A DNA stretch of 64,000 bases, taken from Aureimonas phyllosphaerae. Lineage in GTDB: Bacteria > Pseudomonadota > Alphaproteobacteria > Rhizobiales > Rhizobiaceae. The notes below the pieces were generated by a model. It did no database searches, was not told the DNA's origin, and was given only the letters and a program-made list of their open reading frames with translations. How positions within the stretch are numbered: position 1 is the stretch's first letter; the number at the start of each line of letters is the position of its first letter. A program made the position numbers and the translations under genes. This document shows positions 1 through 11,012 of the stretch, one piece after another. The DNA lies in the NCBI RefSeq assembly GCF_900113065.1, contig NZ_FOOA01000013.1, positions 1-64,000 of the forward strand, in the 5' to 3' direction.

Positions 1-1176
<1,176 letters not shown>

Positions 1177-1200
1177 GGCTCGGCCTCTTGAAATCAAGGG

Positions 1201-1230
1201 CGCGGCGGTCTACACCGCCGCGTTCTCTTT
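1201..1230 (+). terminator. Hairpin after tuf, probable terminator or attenuator
   Basis: A 9-bp perfect GC-rich stem (1201-1209 with 1214-1222, loop CTAC) is followed by the T-rich stretch TTCTCTTT. It lies 25 bases after the tuf stop and about 115 bases before rpsJ, so it could end or reduce tuf transcription before the S10 operon. The T-tract is interrupted, so strength is uncertain. Confidence 0.55.
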
Positions 1231-1344
1231 GCCCTACGGGGCGGTTCGGGCGCCGTTCAGGCGTCCGGTTTGATTGGCTGAAGACTGTTTAGCGATCGGA
1301 AAGCGCCGGCACTCCGGCATGGCTCCGACGGAAGGACGAATGCA

Positions 1345-1653
1345 ATGAACGGCCAGAATATTCGCATCCGCCTGAAGGCGTTCGACCACCGTGTGCTCGA
1401 CGCCTCCACCCGCGAGATCGTATCGACGGCGAAGCGCACCGGCGCCAACGTGCGCGGGCCCATCCCGCTGCCGACCCGTATCGAGAAGTTTACGGTCAAC
1501 CGCTCGCCCCACGTGGACAAGAAGTCCCGCGAGCAGTTCGAAATGCGCACCCACAAGCGGCTGCTCGACATCGTCGACCCCACGCCGCAGACGGTCGATG
1601 CGCTGATGAAGCTCGACCTCGCCGCAGGCGTCGACGTCGAGATCAAGCTCTAA
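1345..1653 (+). CDS. rpsJ: 30S ribosomal protein S10
   Basis: Component of the 30S head; with NusB it also serves as the NusE antitermination factor. The 102-aa protein begins [16 protein letters not shown] and carries the conserved long loop [21 protein letters not shown] that reaches into the 30S core. Length is normal. It is the first gene of the S10 operon, followed by rplC after 57 bases. The ATG at 1345 has a purine-rich GGAAGGA site 8 to 14 bases upstream, which supports this start. The 168-base gap to tuf contains the hairpin at 1201-1230 and presumably the operon promoter, which I could not place with confidence. Confidence 0.98.
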   Translation: MNGQNIRIRLKAFDHRVLDASTREIVSTAKRTGANVRGPIPLPTRIEKFTVNRSPHVDKKSREQFEMRTHKRLLDIVDPTPQTVDALMKLDLAAGVDVEIKL

Positions 1654-1710
1654 CGAGCGGACAAGAACCGGCAGGACCTCTCGGGGTCTCATGGTTCCTC
1701 TGGAGAAAGA

Positions 1711-2433
1711 ATGAGAATGCGTTCAGGTTTGATTGCACAGAAGGTCGGCATGACCCGCATCTACAATGATGCGGGCGAGCATGTGCCGGTCACGGTTCTC
1801 AAGGTCGAGAACCTCCAGGTCGTGGGGCAGCGCACCCAGGACAAGAACGGGTACACCGCCGTTCAGCTCGGTGTCGGCACCGCCAAGGTGAAGAACACTT
1901 CGAAGGCGATGCGCGGCGTGTTCGCCCAGGCCTCCGTCGAGCCGAAGCGCAAGATGGCCGAGTTCCGCGTGTCGGACGACAACCTCATCGACGTGGGCGC
2001 CGAGATCACGGCCGACCACTTCGTCGCGGGCCAGCTGGTGGACGTCACCGGCACCTCGATCGGTAAGGGTTTCGCCGGCGTCATGAAGCGCCACAACTTC
2101 GGTGGTCTTCGCGCGACGCACGGCGTGTCCGTGTCGCACCGCTCGCACGGTTCGACCGGTCAGCGCCAGGATCCGGGCAAGGTCTTCAAGAACAAGAAGA
2201 TGGCCGGTCACATGGGTCAGACCCGTGTGACGACGCAGAACCTCGAGGTCGTCCGCACGGACGCCGAGAAGGGCCTCCTCCTGATCCGCGGCGCCGTGCC
2301 GGGCTCGAAGGGCGGCTGGATCCTCGTCCGTGACGCGGTCAAGGCGAAGCTTCCCGAGAACGCCCCCAAGCCGGCTGCCCTGCGCCAGGCCGCCAACAAC
2401 GGCGCTTCGGCCGCTTCCGAGGGAACCGAGTAA
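1711..2433 (+). CDS. rplC: 50S ribosomal protein L3
   Basis: Early-assembly protein that binds 23S rRNA near the peptidyl transferase centre. The core matches L3, including [20 protein letters not shown], whose Gln is the site N5-methylated by PrmB in E. coli. At 240 aa it is longer than E. coli L3 because of a low-complexity Ala/Pro/Asn C-terminal tail. Two in-frame ATGs exist, at 1711 and 1717. GGAG at 1702-1705 is 5 bases from the first and 11 from the second, so 1711 is kept, although homologues usually begin MRSG, which matches 1717. The stop overlaps the rplD start in TAATG. Confidence 0.97.
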   Translation: MRMRSGLIAQKVGMTRIYNDAGEHVPVTVLKVENLQVVGQRTQDKNGYTAVQLGVGTAKVKNTSKAMRGVFAQASVEPKRKMAEFRVSDDNLIDVGAEITADHFVAGQLVDVTGTSIGKGFAGVMKRHNFGGLRATHGVSVSHRSHGSTGQRQDPGKVFKNKKMAGHMGQTRVTTQNLEVVRTDAEKGLLLIRGAVPGSKGGWILVRDAVKAKLPENAPKPAALRQAANNGASAASEGTE

Positions 2434-3053
2434 TGGACATCAAGATCAAGACCCTCGCCGGCGCCGAAGCCGGTTCGGTGACCCTCGCTGACGAGATCTT
2501 CGGTCTCGAGCCGCGCGAGGACATCCTGCAGCGCATGGTTCGCTACCAGCTCGCCAAGCGTCAGCAGGGCACGCACCAGTCCCTCGGTCGCGCCGAGATC
2601 GCCCGTACGGGTGCCAAGCTCTACAAGCAGAAGGGCACCGGTCGCGCTCGTCACGGCTCGGCTCGCGCGCCGCAGTTCCGCGGCGGTGGCAAGGCTCACG
2701 GCCCGGTGTCGCGCAGCCACGCTCACGATCTTCCCAAGAAGGTCCGCGCGCTCGCACTCAAGCATGCCCTCTCGGCCAAGGCCAAGTCGGGCGGCCTGAT
2801 CGTCATCGACGATCTGACTTCGGCCGATGGCAAGACCAAGGCGGTGCTGGCTCAGTTCGCGGGCCTTGGCCTGACGAACGCGCTGATCATCGGCGGCGCG
2901 CAGCTGAACGAGAACTTCGCTCGCTCGGCCCGCAACATCCCGAACATCGACGTGCTGCCGGTTCAGGGCATCAACGTTTACGACATTCTGCGCCGTCAGA
3001 CGCTTGTCCTGTCGAAGGCTGCCGTCGAGGCCCTCGAGGAGCGCTTCAAATGA
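2433..3053 (+). CDS. rplD: 50S ribosomal protein L4
   Basis: L4 lines part of the peptide exit tunnel and, in E. coli, represses its own operon at the S10 leader. The 206-aa protein has the conserved extended loop [20 protein letters not shown] that contacts 23S rRNA and the tunnel constriction, and ends with the globular domain that reads [20 protein letters not shown]. The start overlaps the rplC stop by one base (TAATG) and the stop overlaps rplW by four (ATGA), so translation is probably coupled along this stretch. Whether L4 autoregulation operates here cannot be told from sequence. Confidence 0.98.
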   Translation: MDIKIKTLAGAEAGSVTLADEIFGLEPREDILQRMVRYQLAKRQQGTHQSLGRAEIARTGAKLYKQKGTGRARHGSARAPQFRGGGKAHGPVSRSHAHDLPKKVRALALKHALSAKAKSGGLIVIDDLTSADGKTKAVLAQFAGLGLTNALIIGGAQLNENFARSARNIPNIDVLPVQGINVYDILRRQTLVLSKAAVEALEERFK

Positions 3054-3343
3054 GCGATCTGCGCCATTACGACGTCATTACGAGCCCGGTGATCACTGAG
3101 AAGTCGACGCTGGTCTCCGAGTTCAACCAGGTGATCTTCAACGTTGCGAAGACCGCGACCAAGCCGCAGATCAAGGCGGCCGTCGAGGCTCTGTTCGGGG
3201 TCAAGGTCACTGCCGTCAACACACTGGTCCGCAAGGGCAAGGTGCGGCGTTTCCGCGGCCGTCCGGGCCGCCAGAGCGACCAGAAGAAGGCGATCGTGAC
3301 GCTGGCCGAAGGCCAGTCCATCGACGTCTCGACCGGTCTCTGA
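3050..3343 (+). CDS. rplW: 50S ribosomal protein L23
   Basis: L23 sits at the exit of the peptide tunnel and is the docking site for trigger factor and the signal recognition particle. The 97-aa product begins [20 protein letters not shown], typical of the family, and carries the basic loop [20 protein letters not shown] that binds 23S rRNA. Length is normal. Its ATG overlaps the rplD stop codon in ATGA, and rplB follows after 25 bases with a good AGGATAGAAG purine run ahead of its ATG. Nothing unusual is seen. Confidence 0.98.
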   Translation: MSDLRHYDVITSPVITEKSTLVSEFNQVIFNVAKTATKPQIKAAVEALFGVKVTAVNTLVRKGKVRRFRGRPGRQSDQKKAIVTLAEGQSIDVSTGL

Positions 3344-3368
3344 CGGCTGGCTGCGAGGATAGAAGATC

Positions 3369-4205
3369 ATGGCACTGAAGAACTTCAAGCCGGTCACCCC
3401 GAGCACCCGCCAGCTGGTGCTGGTCGACCGCTCGGGCCTCTGGAAGGGGAAGCCGGTCAAGCAGCTGACCGAGGGTCTGCACTCCAGCGGCGGCCGCAAC
3501 AACATGGGTCGCATCACCGCCCGCTATCAGGGCGGCGGTCACAAGCGCACCTACCGCATGATCGACTTCAAGCGTCGCAAGCTTGATGTCGTCGCGACGG
3601 TGGAGCGCCTCGAGTACGATCCGAACCGCACCGCGTTCATCGCGCTGATCCGCTACGAGGATGGCGAGCTGTCCTACATCCTGGCTCCGCAGCGTCTTGC
3701 TGCCGGCGACAAGGTGGTGGCGGGTCTCACCGGCATCGACGTGAAGCCTGGCAACGCTATGCCGCTGTCGGCGATGCCGGTCGGCACCATCATCCACAAT
3801 GTGGAGATGAAGCCGATGAAGGGCGGCCAGATCGCCCGTTCGGCTGGCGCCTACGCGCAGCTCGTCGGCCGCGACCAGGGCATGGCGATCCTTCGCCTGA
3901 ACTCGGGCGAGCAGCGCCTCGTGTCGGGTTCGTGCTTCGCCACGGTCGGTGCCGTGTCCAACCCGGACCACGGCAACATCAACCTCGGCAAGGCGGGCCG
4001 TTCGGTCTGGCTCGGTCGTCGCCCGCACGTTCGCGGCGTCGCGATGAACCCGGTCGATCACCCGCACGGCGGTGGTGAGGGTCGCACCTCGGGTGGTCGC
4101 CACCCGGTGACCCCGTGGGGCAAGCCGACGAAGGGCAAGCGCACGCGCCAGAACAAGGCGACCGACAAGTTCATCATGCGCTCGCGCCATCAGCGCAAGA
4201 AGTAA
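3369..4205 (+). CDS. rplB: 50S ribosomal protein L2
   Basis: L2 is one of the most conserved ribosomal proteins and is needed for subunit association and peptidyl transfer. The 278-aa protein opens [20 protein letters not shown] and has the family C-terminal signature [11 protein letters not shown], whose His corresponds to the functionally important His229 of E. coli L2, followed by [15 protein letters not shown]. Length is standard. It lies between rplW and rpsS in canonical S10 operon order, 12 bases before rpsS. There is no sign of intein or frameshift. Confidence 0.99.
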   Translation: MALKNFKPVTPSTRQLVLVDRSGLWKGKPVKQLTEGLHSSGGRNNMGRITARYQGGGHKRTYRMIDFKRRKLDVVATVERLEYDPNRTAFIALIRYEDGELSYILAPQRLAAGDKVVAGLTGIDVKPGNAMPLSAMPVGTIIHNVEMKPMKGGQIARSAGAYAQLVGRDQGMAILRLNSGEQRLVSGSCFATVGAVSNPDHGNINLGKAGRSVWLGRRPHVRGVAMNPVDHPHGGGEGRTSGGRHPVTPWGKPTKGKRTRQNKATDKFIMRSRHQRKK

Positions 4206-4217
4206 GGGAAACACTCC

Positions 4218-4496
4218 ATGACACGTTCCGTCTGGAAAGGTCCGTTCGTTGATGGCTACCTCCTGAAGAAGGCCGAAAAGGTCCGCTCGGGTGGTCGCAG
4301 CGAAGTCATCAAGATCTGGAGCCGTCGCTCCACGATCCTGCCGCAGTTCGTTGGCCTGACGTTCGGCGTCTACAACGGCAACAAGCACATCCCGGTCTCG
4401 GTCAACGAGGACATGGTCGGACACAAGTTCGGCGAGTTCTCCCCGACCCGTACCTATTACGGCCACGGCGCCGACAAGAAGGCGAAGAGGAAGTAA
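4218..4496 (+). CDS. rpsS: 30S ribosomal protein S19
   Basis: S19 binds the 3' domain of 16S rRNA in the 30S head together with S13. The 92-aa protein starts [20 protein letters not shown] and carries the family pattern [20 protein letters not shown] and [20 protein letters not shown], with a Lys/Arg-rich end. Length matches the family. The gene is followed immediately by rplV: the stop at 4494-4496 is separated from the rplV ATG by one base, so the two are almost certainly translated from one message. Confidence 0.98.
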   Translation: MTRSVWKGPFVDGYLLKKAEKVRSGGRSEVIKIWSRRSTILPQFVGLTFGVYNGNKHIPVSVNEDMVGHKFGEFSPTRTYYGHGADKKAKRK

Positions 4497-4497
4497 C

Positions 4498-4884
4498 ATG
4501 GGCAAGGCCAAGGCCGAGCGCGTGCTCAAGGACAACGAGGCGAAGGCTGTCGCCCGTACGATCCGCGTGAGCCCGCAGAAACTGAACCTCGTCGCGCAGA
4601 TGATCCGCGGTAAGAAGGTGGATCGCGCTCTCGCGGACCTGACCTTCTCGCGGAAGCGGATCGCCGAGACGGTGAAGAAGACGCTGGAAAGCGCCATCGC
4701 GAACGCCGAGAACAACCACGATCTCGACGTCGACACGCTGGTCGTCGCCGAGGCGTTCGTCGGCAAGTCGATCACGATGAAGCGTTTCCACGCCCGCGGT
4801 CGCGGTCGGGCGAGCCGGGTCGAGAAGCCGTTCTCGCACCTGACGATCATCGTCCGCGAGAAGGCCGAAGAGGAGGCCGCGTAA
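4498..4884 (+). CDS. rplV: 50S ribosomal protein L22
   Basis: L22 spans the 50S subunit and its beta-hairpin forms part of the exit tunnel wall, a site of macrolide resistance changes in other bacteria. The 128-aa protein has the core [20 protein letters not shown] and the hairpin [20 protein letters not shown]. It has a short charged N-terminal extension ([15 protein letters not shown]) compared with E. coli (110 aa), a length usual in alphaproteobacteria. The stop overlaps the rpsC start by one base in TAATG. Confidence 0.98.
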   Translation: MGKAKAERVLKDNEAKAVARTIRVSPQKLNLVAQMIRGKKVDRALADLTFSRKRIAETVKKTLESAIANAENNHDLDVDTLVVAEAFVGKSITMKRFHARGRGRASRVEKPFSHLTIIVREKAEEEAA

Positions 4885-5612
4885 TGGGTCAGAAAGTCAA
4901 TCCGATCGGCCTGCGCCTCGGCATCAACCGGACCTGGGACTCTCGCTGGTTCGCCAACACCGGCGAGTACGGCCAGTTGCTCCACGAGGACCTTGCGATC
5001 CGCAAGTACCTCCTCAGCGAGCTGAAGCAGGCGGCGGTCTCTAAGATCGTCATCGAGCGCCCGCACAAGAAGTGCCGCATCACGATCCACTCGGCGCGTC
5101 CGGGCATCGTGATCGGCAAGAAGGGCGCGGACATCGAGAAGCTTCGCAAGAAGCTGTCGGCGATGACCAACGCGGAGACGCACATCAACATCGTCGAGGT
5201 CCGGAAGCCCGAGACCGACGCGACGCTGGTGGCGCAGTCCATCGCCCAGCAGCTGGAGCGCCGCATCGCGTTCCGCCGCGCCATGAAGCGCGCCGTGCAG
5301 TCGGCGATGCGCCTCGGCGCCGAGGGTATCCGCATCAACTGCGGCGGTCGTCTCGGCGGCGCGGAGATCGCCCGCATGGAATGGTACCGCGAGGGCCGCG
5401 TTCCGCTGCATACGCTTCGCGCGGATGTTGACTACGGCACCGCGGAAGCCCATACGGCGTACGGTGTCTGCGGCGTGAAGGTCTGGATCTTCAAGGGCGA
5501 GATCCTGGAGCACGATCCGATGGCTTCCGAGCGTCGTGCGGTCGAAGGCGACGGCTCGAACTCCGGTGGCGGCAACAACCGTCGTCGTGAGCGCGAGCGC
5601 GAGCACGCCTGA
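4884..5612 (+). CDS. rpsC: 30S ribosomal protein S3
   Basis: S3 forms part of the mRNA entry channel of the 30S subunit. The 242-aa protein begins [20 protein letters not shown] and contains a type II KH domain with the loop [16 protein letters not shown], followed by the C-terminal domain with [20 protein letters not shown]. After about residue 212 it continues into a Gly/Asn/Arg-rich tail ([18 protein letters not shown]), longer than in E. coli and probably disordered. Gene order and one-base overlap with rplV are standard. Confidence 0.98.
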   Translation: MGQKVNPIGLRLGINRTWDSRWFANTGEYGQLLHEDLAIRKYLLSELKQAAVSKIVIERPHKKCRITIHSARPGIVIGKKGADIEKLRKKLSAMTNAETHINIVEVRKPETDATLVAQSIAQQLERRIAFRRAMKRAVQSAMRLGAEGIRINCGGRLGGAEIARMEWYREGRVPLHTLRADVDYGTAEAHTAYGVCGVKVWIFKGEILEHDPMASERRAVEGDGSNSGGGNNRRREREREHA

Positions 5613-5638
5613 TAGTCGAAGTTTCGGAGTAATAGGAA

Positions 5639-6052
5639 ATGTTGCAACCAAAGCGCACGAAGTTCCGGAAGGCGTTCAAAGGACGCATTCACGGCAACTC
5701 CAAGGGCGGCTCGTTGCTCAGCTTCGGGACCTTCGGTCTGAAGGCCCTCGAGCCGGAGCGCGTCACCGCCCGCCAGATCGAAGCGGCTCGCCGCGCGATC
5801 ACCCGTCAGATGAAGCGCCAGGGCCGCGTCTGGATCCGGATTTTCCCGGACCTGCCGGTCACCGCCAAGCCGACGGAAGTCCGCATGGGTAAGGGCAAGG
5901 GTGCGATCGAGTACTGGGCGGCCCGCGTCGCTCCCGGTCGTATCATGTTCGAGATCGACGGCGTGGCGGAAGATGTCGCTCGCGAGGCCCTGCGCCTCGG
6001 CGCGGCGAAGCTTCCGATCCGCACGCGGTTCATCCAGCGCATCGCCGAGTAA
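5639..6052 (+). CDS. rplP: 50S ribosomal protein L16
   Basis: L16 organises the A-site region of the 50S subunit. The 137-aa product starts [20 protein letters not shown] and includes the conserved segment [26 protein letters not shown], where the Arg in the [11 protein letters not shown] region corresponds to the Arg hydroxylated by YcfD in E. coli. Length is normal. AATAGGAA precedes the ATG at 5639. It is followed after 11 bases by rpmC, with AAGGAG just ahead of that start. The order rpsC-rplP-rpmC-rpsQ is canonical. Confidence 0.98.
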   Translation: MLQPKRTKFRKAFKGRIHGNSKGGSLLSFGTFGLKALEPERVTARQIEAARRAITRQMKRQGRVWIRIFPDLPVTAKPTEVRMGKGKGAIEYWAARVAPGRIMFEIDGVAEDVAREALRLGAAKLPIRTRFIQRIAE

Positions 6053-6063
6053 GGAGAAATTCG

Positions 6064-6264
6064 ATGAAAGCCTCCGACCTCACCACGAAGACGCAGGACG
6101 AGCTGACGGCCGACCTCGGCAAGCTGAAGAAGGAGCAGTTCAACCTGCGCTTCCAGCGTGCCACGGGCCAGCTCGAGAACACGTCTCGTGTCAAGGAAGT
6201 CCGTCGGGACATCGCCCGGATCAAGACCATTGCCCGCCAGAAGGCCGGCACGGCCAAGGCCTGA
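6064..6264 (+). CDS. rpmC: 50S ribosomal protein L29
   Basis: Small helical protein near the peptide exit tunnel, next to L23. The 66-aa product reads as two amphipathic helices, [20 protein letters not shown] then [18 protein letters not shown], and ends with [21 protein letters not shown], all typical of L29. AAGGAGAAATTCG ahead of the ATG gives a strong ribosome binding site. It lies 11 bases after rplP and 12 before rpsQ. Nothing is odd about it. Confidence 0.97.
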   Translation: MKASDLTTKTQDELTADLGKLKKEQFNLRFQRATGQLENTSRVKEVRRDIARIKTIARQKAGTAKA

Positions 6265-6276
6265 AGGTAGTCAACT

Positions 6277-6522
6277 ATGCCGAAACGCGTTTTGCAGGGG
6301 ACCGTGGTCTCCGATAAGAATGACAAGACGGTCGTCGTGCTCGTGGAGCGTCGCTTCACGCATCCGCTCTTCAAGAAGACCGTTCGCCGGTCGAAGAAGT
6401 ACAAGGCGCACGACGAATCCAACCAGTACAAGGTCGGCGACATCGTCTCCATCGAGGAGACCAAGCCGATCTCGAAGGACAAGACTTGGATCGTCGTTGC
6501 CTCCCAGGCTTCGGCTCAGTGA
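6277..6522 (+). CDS. rpsQ: 30S ribosomal protein S17
   Basis: Primary 16S rRNA-binding protein with an OB fold. The 81-aa protein opens [20 protein letters not shown] and has the family signature [19 protein letters not shown] followed by [19 protein letters not shown]. Length matches the family. It ends the segment of the S10 operon; rplN, the first gene of the spc-type gene set, starts 67 bases later. That gap holds an imperfect hairpin around GCGCATGATCCTGCGC but no clear terminator, so S10 and spc genes are probably co-transcribed. Confidence 0.98.
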   Translation: MPKRVLQGTVVSDKNDKTVVVLVERRFTHPLFKKTVRRSKKYKAHDESNQYKVGDIVSIEETKPISKDKTWIVVASQASAQ

Positions 6523-6589
6523 ATATAGGCTCGGGTGCAGCGCATGATCCTGCGCTCCCCGGCTGCTCGTGATTTGAAGGCGGCCTGAC

Positions 6590-6958
6590 ATGATTCAGAT
6601 GCAAACAAACCTCGATGTGGCGGACAATTCCGGCGCCCGTCGTGTCATGTGCATCAAGGTGCTGGGCGGCTCGAAGCGGAAGTATGCCTCGGTCGGCGAC
6701 ATTATTGTCGTTTCGATCAAGGAAGCCATTCCGCGCGGCCGCGTGAAAAAGGGTGACGTGATGAAGGCGGTCGTGGTTCGCACGGCCAAGGACATCCGTC
6801 GTCCGGACGGTTCGGTGATCCGGTTCGACCGCAATGCGGCCGTGCTGATCGACAACAAGAAGGAGCCGGTTGGAACTCGTATCTTCGGACCCGTTCCGCG
6901 CGAGCTGCGCGGCCGGAACCACATGAAGATCATTTCCCTGGCCCCGGAAGTGCTGTAA
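6590..6958 (+). CDS. rplN: 50S ribosomal protein L14
   Basis: L14 contacts the 30S subunit through bridge B8 and is the docking site for RsfS. The 122-aa protein starts [20 protein letters not shown] and carries [20 protein letters not shown] and [30 protein letters not shown], matching the family over its whole length. It is the first gene of the spc-type set and is followed after 12 bases by rplX, with AAGGAG ahead of that start. No unusual features. Confidence 0.99.
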   Translation: MIQMQTNLDVADNSGARRVMCIKVLGGSKRKYASVGDIIVVSIKEAIPRGRVKKGDVMKAVVVRTAKDIRRPDGSVIRFDRNAAVLIDNKKEPVGTRIFGPVPRELRGRNHMKIISLAPEVL

Positions 6959-6970
6959 GGAGCCGGACCG

Positions 6971-7294
6971 ATGCAGAAGATCAAGAAGGGCGACAACGTC
7001 GTCGTGCTGGCCGGCAAGGACAAGGGCCGCTCGGGCAAGGTGCTGCAGGTCATGCCGAAGGAGGAGCGTGCGGTCGTCTCCGGCGTGAACATGGTGAAGC
7101 GCCACCAGAAGCAGTCCGCCAGCCAGGAAGCCGGGATCGTCTCCAAGGAGGCCCCCATCCACCTCTCGAACCTTTCGGTCGCCGACCCGAAGGATGGCAA
7201 GCCGACCCGCGTCGGTTTCAAGGTTGTCGGCGAAGGCGAGAACGCAAAGAAGGTGCGTGTCGCCAAGCGTTCGGGAGAACAGATCGATGGCTGA
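6971..7294 (+). CDS. rplX: 50S ribosomal protein L24
   Basis: L24 is one of two assembly initiators of the 50S subunit. The 107-aa protein begins [20 protein letters not shown], the KOW motif that binds RNA, and continues with [24 protein letters not shown]. Its end overlaps the start of rplE by eight bases (ATG at 7287 lies inside rplX), which suggests coupled translation of L24 and L5 as in other bacteria. Length and composition are normal. Confidence 0.98.
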   Translation: MQKIKKGDNVVVLAGKDKGRSGKVLQVMPKEERAVVSGVNMVKRHQKQSASQEAGIVSKEAPIHLSNLSVADPKDGKPTRVGFKVVGEGENAKKVRVAKRSGEQIDG

Positions 7295-7844
7295 GACCAG
7301 CTACACGCCTCGGCTCAAGGCCGTATACCGCGACGAGATCCGCAAGCAGCTTATCGAGGAGTTCAAGTACTCCAACGAGATGGAAGTGCCGCGGCTCGAC
7401 AAGGTCGTGATCAACATGGGCGTCGGTGAGGCCACCGGCGACTCCAAGAAGCCGACGATCGCGGCGGAAGATCTGGCGAAGATCGCCGGTCAGAAGCCCG
7501 TCATCACGCGCGCCCGCAACTCGATCGCCGGGTTCAAGGTGCGCGAGAACATGCCGATCGGCGCGAAGGTCACCCTTCGCAAGGAGCGCATGTACGAGTT
7601 CGTGGATCGCCTGGTGCAGATCGCTCTGCCCCGCGTGCGCGACTTCCGCGGCCTCAACCCGAAGAGCTTCGATGGCCGCGGCAATTTCGCCATGGGCTTG
7701 AAGGAGCACATCGTGTTCCCTGAGATCAACTACGACAAGGTTGATCAGATGTGGGGCATGGACATCATCGTGTGTACGACGGCGAAGACCGACGAAGAAG
7801 CCCGCGCCCTTCTGAAGGCGCTGAACTTCCCGTTCCGCCAGTAA
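7287..7844 (+). CDS. rplE: 50S ribosomal protein L5
   Basis: L5 binds 5S rRNA and the P-site tRNA. The 185-aa product starts [20 protein letters not shown] and includes [40 protein letters not shown] and the end [27 protein letters not shown], typical of the family. The reading frame is open further upstream to 7194, but the ATG at 7287 is chosen because it gives the family N-terminus and the preceding frame is occupied by rplX. GGGAGAACAGATCG provides the ribosome binding site inside rplX. Confidence 0.98.
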   Translation: MAETSYTPRLKAVYRDEIRKQLIEEFKYSNEMEVPRLDKVVINMGVGEATGDSKKPTIAAEDLAKIAGQKPVITRARNSIAGFKVRENMPIGAKVTLRKERMYEFVDRLVQIALPRVRDFRGLNPKSFDGRGNFAMGLKEHIVFPEINYDKVDQMWGMDIIVCTTAKTDEEARALLKALNFPFRQ

Positions 7845-7865
7845 CGGCAGGCGAAAGGAAAAGTT

Positions 7866-8171
7866 ATGGCCAAGAAGAGCGCCATCGAGAAGAACAAGCG
7901 CCGGCAGAAGCTGGTCGCGAAGTACGCGGCCAAGCGCGAAGCGCTGAAGGCCGTGACGACGAACCAGGAGGCCTCGATGGAGGAGCGTTTCCGCGCTCAG
8001 CTCCAGCTGGCCGAGTTGCCGCGCAACTCCTCCAAGGTTCGCGTCCGCAACCGTTGCGAGGTGACGGGTCGTCCGCGCGCCTATTATCGCAAGCTGAAGA
8101 TGAGCCGTATCGCGCTTCGCGACCTCGGCAACACCGGGCAGATCCCGGGCATCGTCAAGTCGAGCTGGTAA
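7866..8171 (+). CDS. rpsN: 30S ribosomal protein S14
   Basis: S14 of the longer, zinc-free type, located in the 30S head. The 101-aa protein begins [20 protein letters not shown] and ends with [28 protein letters not shown] plus PGIVKSSW. Only one Cys is present in the region where the short zinc-binding S14 has four, which is the normal state of the C-minus form. AGGCGAAAGGAAAAGTT precedes the ATG. Position between rplE and rpsH is canonical. Confidence 0.98.
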   Translation: MAKKSAIEKNKRRQKLVAKYAAKREALKAVTTNQEASMEERFRAQLQLAELPRNSSKVRVRNRCEVTGRPRAYYRKLKMSRIALRDLGNTGQIPGIVKSSW

Positions 8172-8183
8172 GGAGGCACTGCA

Positions 8184-8582
8184 ATGGCACTTTCCGATCC
8201 TCTCGGCGATATGCTGACGCGCATCCGCAACGCTACGATGCGGAGCAAGACGTCAGTCGCCACCCCTGCCTCCAAGCTCCGCGCGCGCGTCCTCGACGTG
8301 CTCAAGGACGAAGGCTACATCCGCGGCTATTCCGAGACCAAGTTCGAGAACGGCACGGCTGAGTTCAACATCGAGCTCAAGTACTACGAGGGCGCTCCGG
8401 TCATCAAGGAGATCTCCCGGGTGTCGAAGCCCGGCCGCCGCGTCTACGTTTCGGCGAAGACGATCCCGCATGTCGCCAACGGCCTGGGCATCTCGGTGCT
8501 CTCGACCCCGAAGGGCGTCATGGCGGACCACGCCGCTCGCGAACAGAACGTCGGTGGCGAGATCCTCTGCCGCGTCTTCTGA
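8184..8582 (+). CDS. rpsH: 30S ribosomal protein S8
   Basis: S8 binds the central domain of 16S rRNA and in E. coli represses the spc operon at the rplE start. The 132-aa protein starts [20 protein letters not shown] and includes [36 protein letters not shown], the family signature, with a final ILCRVF. AAGGAGG ahead of the start gives a strong ribosome binding site. I did not find an obvious copy of the S8 operator near rplE by eye. Confidence 0.98.
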   Translation: MALSDPLGDMLTRIRNATMRSKTSVATPASKLRARVLDVLKDEGYIRGYSETKFENGTAEFNIELKYYEGAPVIKEISRVSKPGRRVYVSAKTIPHVANGLGISVLSTPKGVMADHAAREQNVGGEILCRVF

Positions 8583-8626
8583 CGCGGCATCGAGGTCTCC
8601 CAAGCGATCAACGGACAGGTTCTCAG

Positions 8627-9160
8627 ATGTCTCGTATTGGCAAGAAGCCGGTTGCCGTCCCGGGCGGGGTCACCGCCTCGGTCGACGGTCAGACCGTCCG
8701 GGCTAAGGGCCCGAAGGGCGAGCTTTCGTTCGTGGTGAACGACGAGGTGCTCGTGAAGATGGAAGACGGGTCGATCAAGGTCGACCCGCGCGACGACTCG
8801 AAGGATGCGCGTTCGAAGTGGGGCATGTCCCGCACGATGATCGTGAACATCCTGTCGGGTGTGAAGGATGGTTTCGAGAAGCGTCTCGAGATCAGCGGCG
8901 TCGGCTACCGCGCGTCCATGCAGGGCAAGAACCTGCAGCTGGCGCTCGGCTTTAGCCATGACGTTCTCTACCCGGTTCCGGAGGGCATCTCGATTGCCGT
9001 GCCGAAGCCGACCGAGATCGTGATCACCGGCATCGACAAGCAGCAGGTCGGTCAGGTCGCCGCCGAAATCCGTGAGTATCGCGGTCCCGAGCCGTACAAG
9101 GGCAAGGGCGTGAAGTACGCGGGCGAGAAGATCGTCCGTAAGGAAGGCAAGAAGAAGTAA
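8627..9160 (+). CDS. rplF: 50S ribosomal protein L6
   Basis: L6 stabilises the factor-binding region of the 50S subunit. The 177-aa protein opens [20 protein letters not shown], has the two repeated L6 folds, and carries the conserved C-terminal stretch [26 protein letters not shown]. Length is normal. It follows rpsH after 44 bases and precedes rplR by 10 bases. No unusual feature is seen. Confidence 0.99.
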   Translation: MSRIGKKPVAVPGGVTASVDGQTVRAKGPKGELSFVVNDEVLVKMEDGSIKVDPRDDSKDARSKWGMSRTMIVNILSGVKDGFEKRLEISGVGYRASMQGKNLQLALGFSHDVLYPVPEGISIAVPKPTEIVITGIDKQQVGQVAAEIREYRGPEPYKGKGVKYAGEKIVRKEGKKK

Positions 9161-9170
9161 GGCTCGGGAC

Positions 9171-9533
9171 ATGGCAACGCAGAAGGAACTCCTCCGGCGC
9201 CGCGCATCCCGCGTCCGCCGTTCGATCAAGGCAGTGGCGAACGGGCGTCCGCGCCTGTCGGTCCACCGCTCGTCGAAGAACATCTACGCCCAGATCATCG
9301 ATGACGCCGCTGGGCGTACGCTCGCTGCCGCTTCGACGCTCGACGTCGGCCTGCGCGGTGACCTGAAGACCGGTGCGGACATCGCGGCCGCCGCCGCTGT
9401 CGGCAAGCTCGTCGCCGAGCGCGCCAAGGAAGCGGGTGTGACCGACGTCGTGTTCGATCGCGGCGCGTTCATCTACCACGGCCGCATCAAGGCCCTGGCC
9501 GAGTCCGCGCGCGAGGGTGGTCTGAACTTCTGA
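9171..9533 (+). CDS. rplR: 50S ribosomal protein L18
   Basis: L18 brings 5S rRNA into the 50S subunit with L5 and L25. The 120-aa product starts [20 protein letters not shown] and has [29 protein letters not shown] and a C-terminal [25 protein letters not shown], diagnostic for the family. The gene is in standard order before rpsE, but the gap to rpsE (140 bases) is wide for this operon and contains a short hairpin (TCGGCC-TTC-GGGCCGA at 9536-9551). Confidence 0.98.
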   Translation: MATQKELLRRRASRVRRSIKAVANGRPRLSVHRSSKNIYAQIIDDAAGRTLAAASTLDVGLRGDLKTGADIAAAAAVGKLVAERAKEAGVTDVVFDRGAFIYHGRIKALAESAREGGLNF

Positions 9534-9673
9534 TCCTCGGCCTTCGGGCCGACGATCTTCGGTGTGATTGCGGTCCGGTGGGTTTTCCTGCCGGCCGTGT
9601 CATGCTTTAAGCCGGGTGCCGCATCGATCGGCATCTACCCCAGGACGCCTCCGGAAAAAAACAAGGACAGGAT

Positions 9674-10225
9674 ATGGCGCCTCGTAATGAACGTAACGAC
9701 CGCGAAGAGCGGGATGACGGCTTCGTCGACAAGCTCGTCCACATCAATCGCGTCGCCAAGGTGGTCAAGGGCGGCCGTCGCTTCGGCTTCGCCGCGCTCG
9801 TCGTCGTCGGCGACCTGAAGGGCCGCGTCGGCTTCGGCCATGGCAAGGCACGCGAAGTGCCGGAGGCCATCCGCAAGGCCACGGAAGCCGCCAAGCGCGA
9901 CCTGATCTTCGTGCCGCTGCGCGACGGCCGCACGCTGCACCACGACGTCGCCGGTCGTCATGGCGCCGGCAAGGTGCTTCTGCGCACCGCCGAGGCGGGT
10001 ACCGGCATCATCGCCGGTGGTCCGATGCGCGCCGTCTTTGAGGCCGTCGGCATGCACGACGTCGTCGCGAAGTCGCTCGGTTCGTCGAACCCCTACAACA
10101 TGGTTCGCGCCACGTTCGACGCCCTGAAGGGTCAGATGCATCCGAAGGATGTCGCTGCCCGTCGCGGCATCAAGTATTCCACGCTCCAGGCGCGCCGTCG
10201 CGACCTGGTCGGCGCTGAGGACTGA
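9674..10225 (+). CDS. rpsE: 30S ribosomal protein S5
   Basis: S5 helps mRNA unwinding and decoding accuracy at the mRNA entry site. The 183-aa protein has a charged N-terminal extension ([17 protein letters not shown]) followed by the double-stranded RNA-binding fold [21 protein letters not shown] and the C-terminal part with [33 protein letters not shown]. It is slightly longer than E. coli S5 (167 aa), as usual in this group. AAGGACAGGAT precedes the start. Confidence 0.98.
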   Translation: MAPRNERNDREERDDGFVDKLVHINRVAKVVKGGRRFGFAALVVVGDLKGRVGFGHGKAREVPEAIRKATEAAKRDLIFVPLRDGRTLHHDVAGRHGAGKVLLRTAEAGTGIIAGGPMRAVFEAVGMHDVVAKSLGSSNPYNMVRATFDALKGQMHPKDVAARRGIKYSTLQARRRDLVGAED

Positions 10226-10290
10226 TGGAGCAGCGCGAGCGCGAGACTCTCGCGCTTGCCGCCCGTCGTCCCCATTCAAGGAGCCGAATG

Positions 10291-10494
10291 ATGTCCAAGA
10301 CCCAGACCCAGGGCTCGACGATCACCGTCGAACAGATCGGAAGCCCGATCCGCCGTCCGAGCGAGCAGCGCGCCACGCTGATCGGCCTCGGGCTGAACAA
10401 GTTGCACCGCGTTCGGACGCTGGAGGATACGCCTTCGGTCCGTGGCATGATCGCCAAGGTCAGCCACCTCGTCCGCGTCGTCGACGGCCAGTGA
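10291..10494 (+). CDS. rpmD: 50S ribosomal protein L30
   Basis: Small peripheral 50S protein. The 67-aa product begins [20 protein letters not shown] and reads on through [44 protein letters not shown], the L30 signature. The frame is open from 10225 and another ATG stands at 10288. AAGGAG at 10278-10283 is 7 bases from 10291 and 4 from 10288, and 10291 gives the family length, so it is preferred. It lies between rpsE and rplO in canonical order. Confidence 0.96.
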   Translation: MSKTQTQGSTITVEQIGSPIRRPSEQRATLIGLGLNKLHRVRTLEDTPSVRGMIAKVSHLVRVVDGQ

Positions 10495-10510
10495 GCCGGG
10501 AGTAAACGAG

Positions 10511-10987
10511 ATGAAGCTCAACGAGATCGCCGACAAGGACGGCGCCACCCATTCGCGCAAGCGTCTCGGCCGTGGCATCGGTTCGGGTTCCGGCAAGACC
10601 GGTGGTCGCGGCGTCAAGGGCCAGAAGGCCCGCTCCGGCGTCGCGATCAACGGCTTCGAGGGCGGCCAGATGCCGCTCTATCGTCGCCTCCCGAAGCGCG
10701 GCTTCGTGAACATCTTCGCGAAGACCTTCAACGTCGTTTCGCTGGACAAGATCGCCAAGGCAATCGAGGCCGGCAAGCTCGACGCCAAGGCGACGATCGA
10801 CATGGCGGCCCTTCAGGCCGCCGGCCTCGTCGGTCGCTCGCGCGACGGCGTGCGGATCCTCGGCGACGGAGAGGTCTCCGCCAAGCTGACGATCCAGGCC
10901 GACGGCGCTTCGCGCTCGGCCATCGAGAAGGTCGAGAAGGCCGGTGGTTCGCTCACCGTGCCGCAGAAGGCCGCGGCGGAAGCCTGA
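10511..10987 (+). CDS. rplO: 50S ribosomal protein L15
   Basis: L15 is a late-assembly 50S protein. The 158-aa product has the basic Gly-rich N-terminal extension [27 protein letters not shown] that threads through 23S rRNA and the globular C-terminal domain ending [19 protein letters not shown]. Length is normal. It is followed by a strong intrinsic terminator (11013-11045), which separates it from secY, so rplO is probably the last gene of the main S10-spc transcript. Confidence 0.98.
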   Translation: MKLNEIADKDGATHSRKRLGRGIGSGSGKTGGRGVKGQKARSGVAINGFEGGQMPLYRRLPKRGFVNIFAKTFNVVSLDKIAKAIEAGKLDAKATIDMAALQAAGLVGRSRDGVRILGDGEVSAKLTIQADGASRSAIEKVEKAGGSLTVPQKAAAEA

Positions 10988-11012
10988 TACTCCGCTTCGC
11001 GGTTGAAGTTCG

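Noticed and set aside
3216-5651. 811-codon open frame on the minus strand across rplB-rpsC
   Set aside because: It is the mirror of GC-rich ribosomal genes, has no family pattern and would require those genes to be wrong.
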